The notes: generated from the sequence alone by a model not told the origin. 61,882 nucleotides of DNA from Verrucomicrobiota bacterium (GCA_018970255.1 JAGWWS010000016.1:1-61882), one strand, 5' to 3'. Counted from the stretch's first letter, positions 8,701-17,882 are shown. A program made the numbers and translations.

Positions 8701-11221
8701 GGTCGTCGTCACCGGCCTCAGCGGCTCGGGCAAATCCACGCTCGCCTTCGACATCCTCTTCGCCGAGGGCCAGCGCCGCTTCCTCGACAGCATGTCCGCC
8801 TACGCGCGCCAGTTTGTGGACCAACTCGAGAAGCCCGATGTCGATTCCATCGAGGGCCTCCCGCCCAGCGTCGCCATCGAGCAGCGCGTCACGCGCGGCG
8901 GCGGCAAATCCACCGTCGCCACCGTCACCGAAATCTACCACTTCCTCCGCCTCCTCTTCTCCAAACTCGGCACCCAATTTTGCCCCGAGTGCGATGTCGC
9001 CGTCGCCAGCCGCACCCCCACCGCCATCGCCGAGGAGGTCAACGCCCGCGCCGCCAAGGGCCCCGTCAAAATCCTCGCGAACCTCGTGAAGGGCCGAAAA
9101 GGCTTCCACACCGAAATCGCCCGCGCCGCCGCGCGCCAGGGCATCGAAACCCTCATCGTCGATGGCAGCCGCGTCGCCGTGGACGCCTTCCAAAAACTCG
9201 AACGCTTCAAGGAACACACCATCGACGCCATCGTCGGCGAACTCGATGCGCCCGACCTGAAAAAAGCCGACGACCTCGTCCGCAAAGCCCTCCGCCTCGG
9301 CAAAGGCACCGCCCGCCTCGTCGATGCGAAGGGCAAATCGACCACCCTCAGCACGGAGATGAACTGCCCGTCCTGCCAGCGCGCGTTCGAACCCCTCGAC
9401 CCCCGCCTCTTCTCCTTCAATTCCCCCCACGGCTGGTGCGGACACTGCCGCGGCTTCGGCGAAGTCTGGCGCGGCCTCGGCTCGGGCGATGGCAATTTCG
9501 AAACCGCCATCGAGGCCGAACTCGACGAGGAGCGCCGCCACGAGGGCCTCGAGGACGGCGAGCCCCGCCCCTGCCCAATTTGCAAAGGCACCCGCCTCAA
9601 CGAAACCGCCACCCATGTCCGCATCGGGAAAACCTCCATCGCCGACTTCACCCGCTCCCCCGCCGCCGACGCCCTCTCGCTCTCCGGCACGCTGAAATTC
9701 ACCGGCCCCGCCGCCGAGGTCGCCCGCGACATCCTCGCCGAAATCACCCAGCGCCTCGAGTTCCTCGCGAAAGTCGGCCTCGACTACCTCTCGCTCGACC
9801 GCAGCGCGAAAACCCTCTCCGGCGGCGAGTCCCAGCGCATCCGCCTCGCCGCCCAGCTCGGCTCGAACCTCCGCGGCGTGCTCTATGTCCTGGACGAGCC
9901 CACCATCGGCCTCCACCCCCGCGACAACGAACGCCTCCTCGACGCCCTCCAAACCCTCGCCAAAAAAGGCAACTCCCTCGTCGTCGTCGAGCACGACGAG
10001 GAAACCATGCGCCGCGCCGACCGCATCATCGACCTCGGCCCCGGCGCAGGCAGCCGCGGCGGCCGGGTCGTCGCCAGCGGCACCCTCGCCGAAATCCTCG
10101 GGCACCCCACCTCCCACACCGCCAGCGCCCTCCGCGAGCCGATGAAGCACCCGCTCCGCGGAAAACGCCGCCCCGCCGCCAAGGAGTGGCTCGAACTCAA
10201 GGGCTGCCGCCTCCACAACATCAAAAACGAAACCCTCCGCATCCCCCTCCAGCGCCTCACCGTCCTCACCGGCGTCTCGGGTTCGGGAAAATCCACACTC
10301 GTCCGCGGCATCGCCGTCCCCTCCATCCGCGACGCCCTCGCCCGCAAGCGCGCCCCCGCCCACTCCGACCTCCACACCGGCATCTCCGGCTTCGAAAACC
10401 TCGCCGGCGTCCTCGAGGTCGACCAATCCCCCATCGGGAAAACCTCCCGCTCCACGCCCGCCACCTATGTGAAGGTCTTCGACGAAATCCGGAAACTCTT
10501 CGCAAACATCCCCGCCGCCCGCATGCGCGGCTACACCGCCAGCCGCTTCTCCTTCAACAACGAGGGCGGCCGTTGCGAAGCCTGCCTCGGCCAGGGCGTC
10601 ACCAAGCTCGAGATGAATTTCCTCCCCCCCTCCTACATGCCCTGCCAGGACTGCTCCGGCCGCCGCTACAACCCCTCCACCCTCGAAATCCTCTACAACG
10701 GGAAATCCATCGGCGATGTGATGGACATGGCGATCGAGCAAGCCGTCGAATTCTTCGCAGCGCACCCGAAAATCCGCCGCCCGCTCTCGCTCCTGTTGGA
10801 AACCGGCCTCGGCTACCTCAAGCTCGGCCAACCCAGCCCCACCCTCAGCGGCGGCGAAGCCCAGCGCATCAAGCTCGTCACCCAGCTCGCCCGCCGCGCC
10901 ACCTCCGCCGCCGAGGAAATCCGCACCACCCGCAAGGGCAAATCCATCCTCTATGTCTTGGAGGAACCCACCATCGGCCTCCACGCCCACGATGTCGCAC
11001 AACTGGTCCAGGTCCTCCACCGGTTGGTCGACGAAGGCGGAACCGTTGTGGTGATCGAGCACCACCTGGACATCATGGCCGAAGCCGACCACATCCTGGA
11101 CATCGGCCCCGAAGCCGGGTCCCGCGGCGGAAAAATCATCGCCGTCGGCCCCCCCGAAAAAATCGCCCAATCCAAAACCAGCCACACCGCCCCCTTCCTA
11201 AAAAAAATCCTCACCCCCTGA
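5771..11221 (+). CDS. uvrA: Excinuclease ABC subunit A, tandem double-length form
   Basis: The damage-recognition ATPase of nucleotide excision repair. At 1816 aa it is about twice the usual length of about 940 aa because two complete UvrA units are fused head to tail (about residues 1-940 and 955-1816). Four Walker A motifs are visible: [10 protein letters not shown] near residue 31, [10 protein letters not shown] near 625, [10 protein letters not shown] near 981 and [10 protein letters not shown] near 1500. LSGGE signatures recur in each half. Zinc-finger Cys pairs appear in both units (for example CAPC..CPEC, CDRC..CPEC, CPSC..CGHC, CEAC..CQDC). The start is GTG 5771, where the domain begins. 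A fused double UvrA is known in Chlamydiae and relatives and would supply the functional dimer in one chain. Confidence 0.97.
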   Translation: MDSIRLRGARQNNLQSIDLELPLGKLIVVTGPSGSGKSSLAFDTIYAEGQRRYVETFSPYTRQFLERMDKPLADSIEGIPPAIAIEQANNVRTTRSTVGTITEVNDYLKLLLPRAAKAFCPGCGGEIVPGTPRSILRSLFAAHAGKTLLIAFPIKVPEKTKPADFFEFLAGQGYLRVWLEGKTHRTDEPPSLKKLPTEILVIQDRIDLDSSATPRLTESLETALRLGNDRLAAIDPATGRIETHTSGWHCAPCSIDIRPPSPGLFSFNSPLGACPECKGFGRIIGIDMQRAIPDRSLSISEGVIRPFQSGQSAECQDDLLRHCRKRGIEIHRSFERLPKPDQDFVIHGEPGLEPGEAWESGAWYGVDGYFRWLEGKAYKMHIRVLLSRYRSYQPCPKCRGGRFQPETLNYKIAGLTLPELAALPLHRLLPILEGLQIPHADSSAKLVHRQIASRTAYLCRIGLGYLSLDRPTRSLSGGELQRVNLTTCLGASLVNTLFVLDEPSVGLHPRDTSRLIETMQGLRDKGNTLLVVEHEEAVIRAADELVDIGPGRGRSGGQLLYCGPAGNFASAKNSLTADYLTGKKSIPVPKKRRKPAGHIALKGVTHHNLKNLSAKFPLGVLCAVTGVSGSGKTSLVRDVLHRQLVGGDAPEEEAAGFVKSLSGDDEVDEVVMVDQSPLAKTPRSTPAVYLGVYDHIRELFGDTPAAEAAGFTPSSFSFNSGNGRCDRCSGLGFEKVEMQFLSDLFLRCPECEGTRFRAPLLKIQVAGKSIHEVLELTASEAVEFFAPLDPAGKITGPLKLLAEVGLDYLKLGQPVNSLSGGESQRLKLVHHLVRQSRERALLIFDEPTTGLHFDDVALLVKVFHRLVDQGNSVIVIEHNLEVVKCADWIIDLGPEGGDEGGKIVAEGTPEKILSVPASHTARFLAPLLEGPAPSGPSPLLNESPLPKNPPPAKTISVRGAREHNLKNIDIDIPRDGMVVVTGLSGSGKSTLAFDILFAEGQRRFLDSMSAYARQFVDQLEKPDVDSIEGLPPSVAIEQRVTRGGGKSTVATVTEIYHFLRLLFSKLGTQFCPECDVAVASRTPTAIAEEVNARAAKGPVKILANLVKGRKGFHTEIARAAARQGIETLIVDGSRVAVDAFQKLERFKEHTIDAIVGELDAPDLKKADDLVRKALRLGKGTARLVDAKGKSTTLSTEMNCPSCQRAFEPLDPRLFSFNSPHGWCGHCRGFGEVWRGLGSGDGNFETAIEAELDEERRHEGLEDGEPRPCPICKGTRLNETATHVRIGKTSIADFTRSPAADALSLSGTLKFTGPAAEVARDILAEITQRLEFLAKVGLDYLSLDRSAKTLSGGESQRIRLAAQLGSNLRGVLYVLDEPTIGLHPRDNERLLDALQTLAKKGNSLVVVEHDEETMRRADRIIDLGPGAGSRGGRVVASGTLAEILGHPTSHTASALREPMKHPLRGKRRPAAKEWLELKGCRLHNIKNETLRIPLQRLTVLTGVSGSGKSTLVRGIAVPSIRDALARKRAPAHSDLHTGISGFENLAGVLEVDQSPIGKTSRSTPATYVKVFDEIRKLFANIPAARMRGYTASRFSFNNEGGRCEACLGQGVTKLEMNFLPPSYMPCQDCSGRRYNPSTLEILYNGKSIGDVMDMAIEQAVEFFAAHPKIRRPLSLLLETGLGYLKLGQPSPTLSGGEAQRIKLVTQLARRATSAAEEIRTTRKGKSILYVLEEPTIGLHAHDVAQLVQVLHRLVDEGGTVVVIEHHLDIMAEADHILDIGPEAGSRGGKIIAVGPPEKIAQSKTSHTAPFLKKILTP

Positions 11222-11353
11222 ACCGCACCCCCGTCCCCAGCGCAAAGCGCGGCCCCATCTTCTTCAAAAATGCCCCGCCCCCCGGACGATACGGAGGTCG
11301 TCCCTCCATCACAGCGTTTCGTTCCCAAGAAGGGCACCGATTTTGCCTCCGCG

Positions 11354-12484
11354 CTATACCCAAAGATTCTCAATACCGATGACCGAGATCCCTTCATCAA
11401 GCTGGGCGGAAACATTTCCAGGGCAGACAATCCTCAGCTCGTCGAGCCGCAGGTCTTCGATGGCCACCCGCATCGACCTTGTCGTGGCCGGCCTTTCCGA
11501 GAGTTTGAATTCGTAGCCGATCCGTTTGTTTCCATCCTGCACGAGGAGGTCGAGCTCCGCGCCGCGTTGGGTCGCCCAAAACCATGCGGGTTGGTTTTTG
11601 TGCCGCCTCAGCACCTGCTCCATCGCAAATCCCTCCCACGAGGCACCCGACCGTGGATGGGATTCTACCTGCGCGGAAGTGCCGAGACCGAGGAGCGCGT
11701 GGAGAAGGCCAGAATCCCGGAGGTAAATTTTGGGGGACTTAACCTGCCGCTTCGCGATGTTTTCAAACCAGGGTTGCAACTGCCGAATCACGAGTGTCTC
11801 CGTGAGCGTGTCGAGATAAGAGCGAACCGTCTTGTCGCTGAGTCCCATGGATCGGCCGATCTCCGAGGCGTTCCAAACCTGCCCGTGCGAGTGCGCCAGC
11901 ATGGTCCAAAAACGCCTCATGGCCGGCGCGGGCACGCGGATTCCGAAATTCGGCAGATCGCGCTCGAGAAATGTCCGGATGAACCCCTCGCGCCAGGCGG
12001 CGCTGTCCGCTTGGGTGTGGGCGAGGTAGGATTTTGGAAATCCCCCGCGCATCCAAAGTTCACGCCATTTTGAGACACCGGTTTCGGAGAGGTCGAACCC
12101 GCCCATGTCCACAAACTCCACTCGACCGGCGAGGGTCTCCGATGTTTCGCGGATGATCCCCGGTGAAGCGCTGCCCAACAACAGAAACCGGGCCGGAATC
12201 GGCTTGCGGTCCGCCAGCACACGAAGAACAGGAAAAATTCCTGGCATGGTCTGAACCTCGTCGATCACCACCAGTCCGCGCAGCGGAGAGAGCGCCAACT
12301 CGGGGTTCGCCAATCGCATCTGGTCACCCGGCGATTCCAGATCAAAAAAGACCGACTTTGTTCGCGCCGCAAAGGCCTTGGCCAGCGTGGTCTTGCCGCA
12401 CTGTCGCGGACCCAGAATCGCGCAGATCGGAGATCGCCGGAGCGCTCGGGAAACCGATTCGACGTATGCCGACCGATCAATCAT
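11354..12484 (-). CDS. AAA ATPase with DUF4143 domain
   Basis: A 376-aa protein of the AAA_14/DUF4143 family. Walker A is GPRQCGKTTLAKAF near residue 25 and Walker B is LVVIDEVQTMP near residue 95. The central winged-helix-like part contains MGLSDKTVRSYLDTL, and the C-terminus has the nuclease-like DUF4143 core (RGAELDLLVQDGNKRIGYEFKLSE). The biological role of this widespread family is poorly known. The ATG lies inside a near-perfect 16-bp inverted repeat (12483-12523), pointing to self-regulation at the start. It is convergent with uvrA, with 132 bases between the stops and no clear terminator. Confidence 0.92.
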   Translation of the reverse strand: MIDRSAYVESVSRALRRSPICAILGPRQCGKTTLAKAFAARTKSVFFDLESPGDQMRLANPELALSPLRGLVVIDEVQTMPGIFPVLRVLADRKPIPARFLLLGSASPGIIRETSETLAGRVEFVDMGGFDLSETGVSKWRELWMRGGFPKSYLAHTQADSAAWREGFIRTFLERDLPNFGIRVPAPAMRRFWTMLAHSHGQVWNASEIGRSMGLSDKTVRSYLDTLTETLVIRQLQPWFENIAKRQVKSPKIYLRDSGLLHALLGLGTSAQVESHPRSGASWEGFAMEQVLRRHKNQPAWFWATQRGAELDLLVQDGNKRIGYEFKLSERPATTRSMRVAIEDLRLDELRIVCPGNVSAQLDEGISVIGIENLWV

Positions 12485-12523
12485 TGTTGAATATTCGGTT
12501 TTTATTTCCGATTATTCAACAAT
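12483..12523 (-). promoter_or_regulatory. Inverted repeat over the start codon of the DUF4143 ATPase
   Basis: Left arm 12483-12498 (ATTGTTGAATATTCGG) and right arm 12508-12523 (CCGATTATTCAACAAT) match in 15 of 16 positions with a 9-base T-rich spacer. Bases 12482-12484 are the complement of the ATPase ATG, so the palindrome begins inside the start codon and covers the 5' region. It is strongly AT-rich compared with its surroundings. It may be an operator, an mRNA hairpin that hides the start, or a transposition/targeting site; the sequence alone does not decide. Confidence 0.65.
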
Positions 12524-12583
12524 AAAAATTCGAGATAAAGCCTGCCGATCACACACAAAAACCTGCGACGCGCCGCAGGAAAA

Positions 12584-13528
12584 TCACGGTTGGCCTGACC
12601 CGGTGACCATTTTGAGGATGGAGGCGGGGTTCAGGGTGGAGGCTTTTTCTTGGATTTGGGGGAGGTGGCGGGCGTGGAGTTCGCGGGCTTTGGCCTGCAG
12701 GTTGGCGAAGGTTTGTTTGGCGGCGGCGGTGTCCAGGCGCCCGCCTCCGCGGTGGTATTGGTCGGCCAGATGGCCGATCGCGTAGGTCGAGGCGAACGAG
12801 AATGCGGAGCCGGTGAGCTGGCCTGCGGCTTTTCCGACGAGCTTGCCACCCATTTTTTTGGCGAAGCCACCCATGAATTTGCGGGCAAATCCCTCGACCA
12901 TTTGCGAACCGAGGCCAATGCCTCCGACCGCCAGGAATTCCTTGATGCGGGAGCGGTCCCACTCGATGCCGTGCGTTTTTCCGATGCGGTAGACCATTTT
13001 CATCTGCATCGGGAGGATGGCCATCGTGGCGAGCGTGTCGGGAAGGAGTTCGAGCGCGCCGTTGAGGATGGAGTAATTGAGGATCATCGAGCCGTTGTCG
13101 ACGGCGGCGGCCGGCTCGGGAGCGGGCAGGGCCGGAGTGGCGACAGGTGCGAGAACGAGGGGCTCGACGGTTTTTTCAATATTGGCGGATTGGGAACTGT
13201 CGATTTGGAGTGCGGAGCGGAGGTTCTCGAGAAAGGCGCGCTCGGGGGCGATGAGTTGGCCGTCGGCCTCGCAGACTCCGAGGGCCATTTCGTAGGCGAG
13301 TAGTTTTTCGTTTTGGCCCGGGAGGGCGGCGGCGGCATCGGCGATGGCGGCGCGGCCGGTGAGAACGCGGCGGACGAGGCCGGCGGGGTCGGGCACACCG
13401 AGGTCGGTAGCGATGCGGCGGACCTCTTCGCGCTCGGTGTCGGATTTCGATCCATCGCTGAATGCGGCGAGGAGGCAGATGGTGAGGAGGGCTTCGTTCG
13501 ATGCGGAGTCGTTTTGCGGGATGTCCAT
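12584..13528 (-). CDS. TerB/DUF697-like membrane-associated protein
   Basis: A 314-aa protein starting at ATG 13528. The N-terminal 110 residues resemble an all-helical TerB-like domain (ALLTICLLAAFSDGSKSDTE, with acidic positions, and later CEADGQLIAPERAFLENL). After a Pro/Ala linker, the C-terminal half has hydrophobic glycine-zipper segments (ILPMQMKMVYRIGKTHG, FLAVGGIGLGSQMVEGFARK and GGFAKKMGGKLVGKAAGQL) like DUF697 proteins of the inner membrane. TerB domains are linked to metal or stress response, but no tellurite genes are nearby. It is followed on the same strand by ExoD-like and DUF1232 genes, suggesting an envelope or stress cluster. Confidence 0.82.
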   Translation of the reverse strand: MDIPQNDSASNEALLTICLLAAFSDGSKSDTEREEVRRIATDLGVPDPAGLVRRVLTGRAAIADAAAALPGQNEKLLAYEMALGVCEADGQLIAPERAFLENLRSALQIDSSQSANIEKTVEPLVLAPVATPALPAPEPAAAVDNGSMILNYSILNGALELLPDTLATMAILPMQMKMVYRIGKTHGIEWDRSRIKEFLAVGGIGLGSQMVEGFARKFMGGFAKKMGGKLVGKAAGQLTGSAFSFASTYAIGHLADQYHRGGGRLDTAAAKQTFANLQAKARELHARHLPQIQEKASTLNPASILKMVTGSGQP

Positions 13529-13548
13529 AGCGCGGGGTTGGGGGCGGG

Positions 13549-14196
13549 TCAGGCGGGCAGGATTTTGAGCCACTCGGCGACCTGTTTGCCGAAAAAGATG
13601 AGGGCGACGGCGACGGCTGCGAAATAGACGATGGTGGCCACTCCCCAGGCAAGCGAGACGATGACCATGATGCCGTCGCGTTCCATCCAGCCGATGGCGG
13701 CAAAGACGATCATGAGGGCGGGGAAGAAATTGTTGAGCGGGAGGTTTGCCATGGGGACGGCGAGCAGGGCGCCGCCGACGAGGATGAGCCCGCCGACGAT
13801 GCGGTGGCCGCGCTCGCCGGTGACCCAGGAGGAGCACCGCTCGCGGGTGAAACGGCGGCAGAGGCCGAGGAGCTTGCGCGAAAAGGCGAGGGCAGTGAGC
13901 CAAACCTTGCCGTGAATGCGCATGTTGCGGGCTTTTTCGGGGAGCTTGAGCGTGTCGTGCCCGCGGACCATTTGCCACCCGATGGCGATGAAGGTGACGC
14001 CGCAAATCACGGTAAGCGGCCCGAGCGGGACGGGCTGGACGAACGGGACGGCGAGCAGGAATGCGGCGAAGCAAAAGCCGTTTGCCCCGATGTGGTCGAG
14101 GGCTTCGGAGAGGTTGATGCCGTCGGCCGCGGCGTGCTTCACACAAATGTCGAGCGCGTGGTCGATGCCGGGCGGGTTTTGTGCAGCGTCCGCCAT
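13549..14196 (-). CDS. ExoD-family membrane protein
   Basis: A 215-aa integral membrane protein with about five hydrophobic segments. The N-terminal region (LSEALDHIGANGFCFAAFLLAVPFVQPVPLGPLT) is characteristic of the ExoD / exopolysaccharide-synthesis family, whose molecular function is unsettled (linked to exopolysaccharide production and alkaline stress in rhizobia). It lies 20 bases from the TerB-like gene and 3 bases from the DUF1232 gene. Confidence 0.9.
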   Translation of the reverse strand: MADAAQNPPGIDHALDICVKHAAADGINLSEALDHIGANGFCFAAFLLAVPFVQPVPLGPLTVICGVTFIAIGWQMVRGHDTLKLPEKARNMRIHGKVWLTALAFSRKLLGLCRRFTRERCSSWVTGERGHRIVGGLILVGGALLAVPMANLPLNNFFPALMIVFAAIGWMERDGIMVIVSLAWGVATIVYFAAVAVALIFFGKQVAEWLKILPA

Positions 14197-14199
14197 CTC

Positions 14200-14592
14200 T
14201 TAGCGGGCGGGGGCTTTGCCGAGGAGGGAGAGGTTGCGCTCGAAGACGCGGGCGAGGATACGGGCGTCATCGGTGAGCCCGATCTCGGGGATGGAATCGG
14301 GGATGATGTCGACCCCTTTAAGAATGTAGTAGCCGGCGACGGCCGCCTCGCGGAAGTGCTGCGGGAGGGGCTCGTTGGCGGTGGCGGCCTCGTCCGACTC
14401 GAGGAACCGGACGAGGGCCGCCACCCCGTCAACGAAATCGAAGTGGCTGCGGGCCTGATCGAGTTTGGTTTTGAGGAGCAACTCCCCGGTGAGGCCGCGC
14501 AGGCGGCGGAATTTTTCCAAGTCGATCGACCCGCTTTGGGAGTCGATGAACTCATCGATGGAAACGGCTTTTTCGGGTGCGTTGGGCGGCAC
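14200..14592 (-). CDS. DUF1232-type protein
   Basis: A 130-aa protein with the DUF1232-like core AVAGYYILKGVDIIPDSIPEIGLTDDARILARV, which in the family forms a short membrane-associated helical unit. The GTG at 14592 is preferred because AAGGA lies five bases before it, one of the few clear Shine-Dalgarno sequences in this window. The frame is open further upstream but overlaps the zinc peptidase gene and has no family similarity there. Function is unknown. Confidence 0.8.
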   Translation of the reverse strand: MPPNAPEKAVSIDEFIDSQSGSIDLEKFRRLRGLTGELLLKTKLDQARSHFDFVDGVAALVRFLESDEAATANEPLPQHFREAAVAGYYILKGVDIIPDSIPEIGLTDDARILARVFERNLSLLGKAPAR

Positions 14593-14621
14593 GATGATCC
14601 TTGCGCGTTGAGTGAGGGGTT

Positions 14622-15317
14622 TCAATGTTCGTCCCGCCGGCCCATCAGGAGCGGCAACAGGTGCCAAATGAAGTAGGCCAGCGAGGTGATGAACGCGGCG
14701 ACATAGGTCCAGGCGGCGGCGTTGAGGACGCGGTTCACGCCGTCGGTTTCGCCGAAGCTGGAGAGGATGCCGCTGTGCTGGAGGGCGGCTTTCGCGCGGG
14801 CGGAGGCGTCGAACTCGACCGGAAGCGTGACGAGGTTGAAGAGCATGATGATGCCCCAGCCCACAGCCATGAGGACGATGCCGGTGTAGGTGTTTACAAA
14901 TCCGGTGAACATGCCGATGAGCGGGAGCCACATGACGATCTGGCTGGCGATTTGCGTGGCGCCGACGGCGGCCATGCGCAGGTGGAGCGGGGCGTAGGCG
15001 CGGGCGTGCTGGATGGCGTGCCCGGCTTCGTGGGCGGCGACGGCGAGGGCCGCGACCGAACTGCCGTGGTAGTTGTCCGCGCTCAGGACGAGACGGCGGT
15101 GGCGGGGGTCGTAGTGGTCGGTGAGTTCACCCTCTTGGGATTCGATTTGGACGCCGTCCACGCCTGCATCCTGGAGCACGCGGGCGGCGGCTTGGGCGCC
15201 GGTGAGGCCGGTGAGCGAAGGCTCGGCGGCATATTTCCGGTAGACGCTCTTGACCCGCATGGAAGCCCACAGCGAGAGGAGCATGGTTCCTGCAAAGAGA
15301 AGAAGTGGTATTAGCAT
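14622..15317 (-). CDS. Membrane zinc metallopeptidase, YugP family
   Basis: A 231-aa membrane protein with an N-terminal helix, then the zinc peptidase motif HEAGHAIQH near residue 95 preceded by the family-typical VLSADNYHGSSVAALAVAAHE. Three more hydrophobic helices follow, with LPVEFDASARAKAAL between them. This layout and length fit YugP/PF04298 neutral zinc metallopeptidases. The start at 15317 gives a clean membrane-targeting N-terminus (MLIPLLLFAGTML). It is divergent from a LysR regulator across a 66-base AT-rich gap. Confidence 0.92.
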   Translation of the reverse strand: MLIPLLLFAGTMLLSLWASMRVKSVYRKYAAEPSLTGLTGAQAAARVLQDAGVDGVQIESQEGELTDHYDPRHRRLVLSADNYHGSSVAALAVAAHEAGHAIQHARAYAPLHLRMAAVGATQIASQIVMWLPLIGMFTGFVNTYTGIVLMAVGWGIIMLFNLVTLPVEFDASARAKAALQHSGILSSFGETDGVNRVLNAAAWTYVAAFITSLAYFIWHLLPLLMGRRDEH

Positions 15318-15335
15318 TCGGCGAGTGTCGTTGAT

Positions 15336-15383
15336 GCTTGTGTTTTGAAAATTACGAAAATAAAAATCTAAGTTTAGAAAAAT
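15336..15383. promoter_or_regulatory. AT-rich divergent regulatory region (zinc peptidase / LysR)
   Basis: The 66 bases between the two divergent starts are markedly AT-rich. On the plus strand TTGTGT (15338-15343) and TAAAAA (15361-15366) are spaced by 17 bases and could be the LysR gene promoter. LysR proteins often bind such shared intergenic regions and control the divergent gene, so regulation of the zinc peptidase cluster by this regulator is plausible. No convincing T-N11-A palindrome could be fixed. Confidence 0.35.
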
Positions 15384-16292
15384 ATGAACCTTCAACTCAA
15401 CTATCACCATCTCCGATATTTCTACGCTGTGGCTGCTCGCGGAGGCATTACCGGCGCATCGGAAGCGCTAAGGGTTTCCGCTCCGACCTTGAGCGCGCAG
15501 GTGCGGGAGTTGGAGGGATTTTTGGGGACGGAACTCTTTCACCGGCAAGGGCGAAAAATGGTTTTGAGTGAATCCGGGCGGGTGGTGGTGCGGTATGCCG
15601 AGCGGATTTTTTCGCTGGGGGACGAGTTGGCGGAGGTGGTCAAGCGGGGTGAACCCGGGGGACCGGCCACGGTTTTTCTCGGGCTGGCGGATGCGGTGCC
15701 GAAGTTGCTGGCGTCACGGTTGCTCGAGCGGGCCTGTGCGGAGATGCCGGAGTTGCGGGTGACCGTGCGCGAGGGACAGCCGGGGGAATTGTTTCCCGCG
15801 CTGGCGGCTCATCAGGTGGATCTCGTGATCGCCAATGAACCTCCAGCGGGCTCGATGAAAAATTTGCTGCCGGGCGTGCGCATCGGAAGGCTGGGCGTGC
15901 GCTTCGCAGCCTCGCGGGAGGTGGCGAAAAAATTCGGTCGGCGGAAATCGATGGCTGGGTTCCCGTTTTTATCTCCGGCACGGGAATCGGTTCTCAGGCG
16001 CGAACTCGAGCAATGGTGGTCTCTCTCGGGTGGAGCGCCCGACATCAGGGCGGAGTTTGACGACTCGGCGGCGATGTTTGAATTGGCCGCGGGCGGGCTG
16101 GGAGCCGCTCCGGTGCATGAGCCGGTGCTGAAGGATGTCTGCCGCCGCTACGGGCTGACCGTTCTTCCGCTCAAGCCGGGCATCGAGGACGAGTTGTTCC
16201 TCGTGACCGGAGAGAGGCAATACTCCCACGCCGGCATCGAAGTGCTGGCCCGCTGCGCCAAGGGAATGATCGAGGCGAACAGCGGCGAGTGA
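15384..16292 (+). CDS. LysR-family transcriptional regulator (NhaR-like)
   Basis: A 302-aa regulator with an N-terminal winged helix-turn-helix (LNYHHLRYFYAVAARGGITGASEALRVS, then TLSAQVRELEGFLGTELF) and a periplasmic-binding-protein-like effector domain. The opening LNYHHLRYFY is typical of NhaR-type regulators that respond to sodium or pH in enterobacteria; the effector here is unknown. It is divergent from the zinc peptidase and convergent with coxB (25 bases between stops), so it could in principle act on either flank; the divergent gene is the more likely target. Confidence 0.93.
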   Translation: MNLQLNYHHLRYFYAVAARGGITGASEALRVSAPTLSAQVRELEGFLGTELFHRQGRKMVLSESGRVVVRYAERIFSLGDELAEVVKRGEPGGPATVFLGLADAVPKLLASRLLERACAEMPELRVTVREGQPGELFPALAAHQVDLVIANEPPAGSMKNLLPGVRIGRLGVRFAASREVAKKFGRRKSMAGFPFLSPARESVLRRELEQWWSLSGGAPDIRAEFDDSAAMFELAAGGLGAAPVHEPVLKDVCRRYGLTVLPLKPGIEDELFLVTGERQYSHAGIEVLARCAKGMIEANSGE

Positions 16293-16317
16293 TTGGAAAA
16301 AGCCGGGGGCCGAGGGG

Positions 16318-17160
16318 TTAAGAGCCGGCGAGGGCTGCGAGGGCGGCTTGGGATTTTTCGGCGTGCCACTTTTCGTATTCCGCCTCGGGGAGGACGCGGA
16401 TTTTCGCCTTCATGTTGTAGTGGCCGGTGCCGCAAAGCTGGCTGCAGGCGAGTTCCAATTCCGCCGGGCGCGTGACCGTGAAGTGGACCCACTTGATCGT
16501 GCGGCCGGGGACGGCGTCCTGGTAAAGACGGAACGAGGGGACATAGAAGGAGTGGATGACATCGCGGCTGCGCAGGAGGACATGGACGGTGCGGCCGGCG
16601 GGGATGACGAGTTCGGTGGTGTTGAAATCGTCCTTGCCGGCGGGGTCGTCGGGGTTGACGGCGAATTTGTTGTCGACCGTGAAGCCGGTGGGGGTGGATT
16701 CGCCGAGCTTGCCGTCGGCGCCGGGGTAGCGGAAATCCCAGCCGTATTGGTAGGAGACGATGTCGACGGTGACGGCATCGGGGGGGATGGGGGACTGGGT
16801 GAGCTCGCCCCAGACGCGGTTGCCCCAAATGGCGAGGGTGAGGAAGATGGCGGTGGGGATGATGGTCCACCAGAATTCGAGGGTGTTGTTGCCGTGGCTG
16901 TAGAAGGCCTTGTGGCCGGGGCGGCGGCGGTATTTGACGAGGTAGTAGATGTAGACGCCCTGGGTGAGGACGAAGACGGCGAGCGTGAGCCAGAAGATGA
17001 AATTCAGGATCTGGTCGATCTTTTCGCCGCCGGTGGTGAGGTTGGTGGGGGCGTAGTAGAGGTTGTGGGTGCGTTCCTCGCCGATGAGGGCGCGGGCTTC
17101 GGGGACGAAGGCGCCGAGGAGCAGGAGGCCGAGGGCGAGGATGCGTGGAAGTTGTCGCAT
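16318..17160 (-). CDS. coxB: Cytochrome c oxidase subunit II (CuA)
   Basis: A 280-aa protein with a signal/first helix, two transmembrane helices (about residues 48-75 and 95-115) and a periplasmic cupredoxin domain. The CuA ligands are present: H203 in DVIHSFYVP, C239 and C243, H247 and M250 in CSQLCGTGHYNM. The usual Glu is Gln here, which still ligates through its backbone. It receives electrons from a cytochrome c and passes them to subunit I. It is the last gene of the respiratory operon, and no coxA or coxC follows, since a convergent LysR gene lies there. No C-terminal haem domain is present. Confidence 0.95.
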   Translation of the reverse strand: MRQLPRILALGLLLLGAFVPEARALIGEERTHNLYYAPTNLTTGGEKIDQILNFIFWLTLAVFVLTQGVYIYYLVKYRRRPGHKAFYSHGNNTLEFWWTIIPTAIFLTLAIWGNRVWGELTQSPIPPDAVTVDIVSYQYGWDFRYPGADGKLGESTPTGFTVDNKFAVNPDDPAGKDDFNTTELVIPAGRTVHVLLRSRDVIHSFYVPSFRLYQDAVPGRTIKWVHFTVTRPAELELACSQLCGTGHYNMKAKIRVLPEAEYEKWHAEKSQAALAALAGS

Positions 17161-17168
17161 GGCGTGGG

Positions 17169-17876
17169 TCAGGCGGCTGGTGCGGCGGGCGCTGGCGCCG
17201 GCGCGGGAGGTGCGGCGGCGCCGGCGGCGGGCTGGGTTTCGGCCGGGATGGCCTTGAGTTCCTTCTGGGTCCAGGGTTCCTTGCGGTCTCCGCTGTCGGC
17301 GCGGACTTTCGCGACATATTCGGCGGTGATGGGCGGCGCGGCGTTGCCCCATTCGGAGCGGATGTAGGTGAGGATGGATGCGATCTGTTCGTCCTTGAGC
17401 TGCGCCCACGGGGGCATGGCATTGTTGTAGGTGTTGCCCTTCACCTGCATGGGGCCCTGGGCGCCGGCGAGGAGGATTTTCACGAGGTGGTTGTCCCCCA
17501 CCCAATCGCCTCCGACGACCCATTCGCTGGCGACGAGCGGCGGGAACTGGCCGGCGACGCCCATGCCGCTGGTCTGGTGGCAGACGGCGCAATTTTGGTT
17601 GAAGAGTCGCTTGCCGACGACCCTGGGGTCCGGCGGACCGGCCTGTGCGGCGGCGCCGCCTGCGGCGAGCTCGGGGTTGTAGACATCGGGTTTGAAGCCG
17701 CCGCTGTTCCCGGCGAGGTGGAAGCCACCCCAGAAGATGAGGACGCCGGCGAGGATGACGAGCCAGAAGGGCAGCGGGGAGCTTTTCTCGACGGGCTCGG
17801 GCGCCTCGCGCAGCTCGGGCGCGTTGGCCTCGATGCTGTCGTGGCTGCCGGGATCGTTGTTGGGCGTTTGGTTCAC
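17169..17876 (-). CDS. Membrane-anchored mono-haem cytochrome c
   Basis: A 235-aa protein with one transmembrane helix (FWLVILAGVLIFWGGFHLAG, about residues 37-56) and one periplasmic cytochrome c domain with CAVCH near residue 96 and an axial Met in NAMPPWAQL. The C-terminus is a low-complexity Ala/Pro tail. It sits between ccoO and coxB (6- and 8-base gaps), where a CcoP-like or caa3-type electron donor would be expected. It has only one haem site, unlike di-haem CcoP. Confidence 0.93.
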   Translation of the reverse strand: MNQTPNNDPGSHDSIEANAPELREAPEPVEKSSPLPFWLVILAGVLIFWGGFHLAGNSGGFKPDVYNPELAAGGAAAQAGPPDPRVVGKRLFNQNCAVCHQTSGMGVAGQFPPLVASEWVVGGDWVGDNHLVKILLAGAQGPMQVKGNTYNNAMPPWAQLKDEQIASILTYIRSEWGNAAPPITAEYVAKVRADSGDRKEPWTQKELKAIPAETQPAAGAAAPPAPAPAPAAPAA

Positions 17877-17882
17877 TGTGGA

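Noticed and set aside
11222-11353. Small gene or bidirectional terminator between uvrA and the DUF4143 ATPase
   Set aside because: Only a weak 6-bp stem (GGACGA/TCGTCC) and no open frame with coding character were seen.
6401-11382. Very long open frames antisense to and in another frame of uvrA (about 1600 codons each)
   Set aside because: They arise from the strong GC bias at third codon positions of uvrA; their translations are low-complexity and match nothing, while the uvrA frame carries all family motifs.
16293-16317. Terminator between the convergent LysR gene and coxB
   Set aside because: The 25-base gap has no stem followed by a T tract on either strand.
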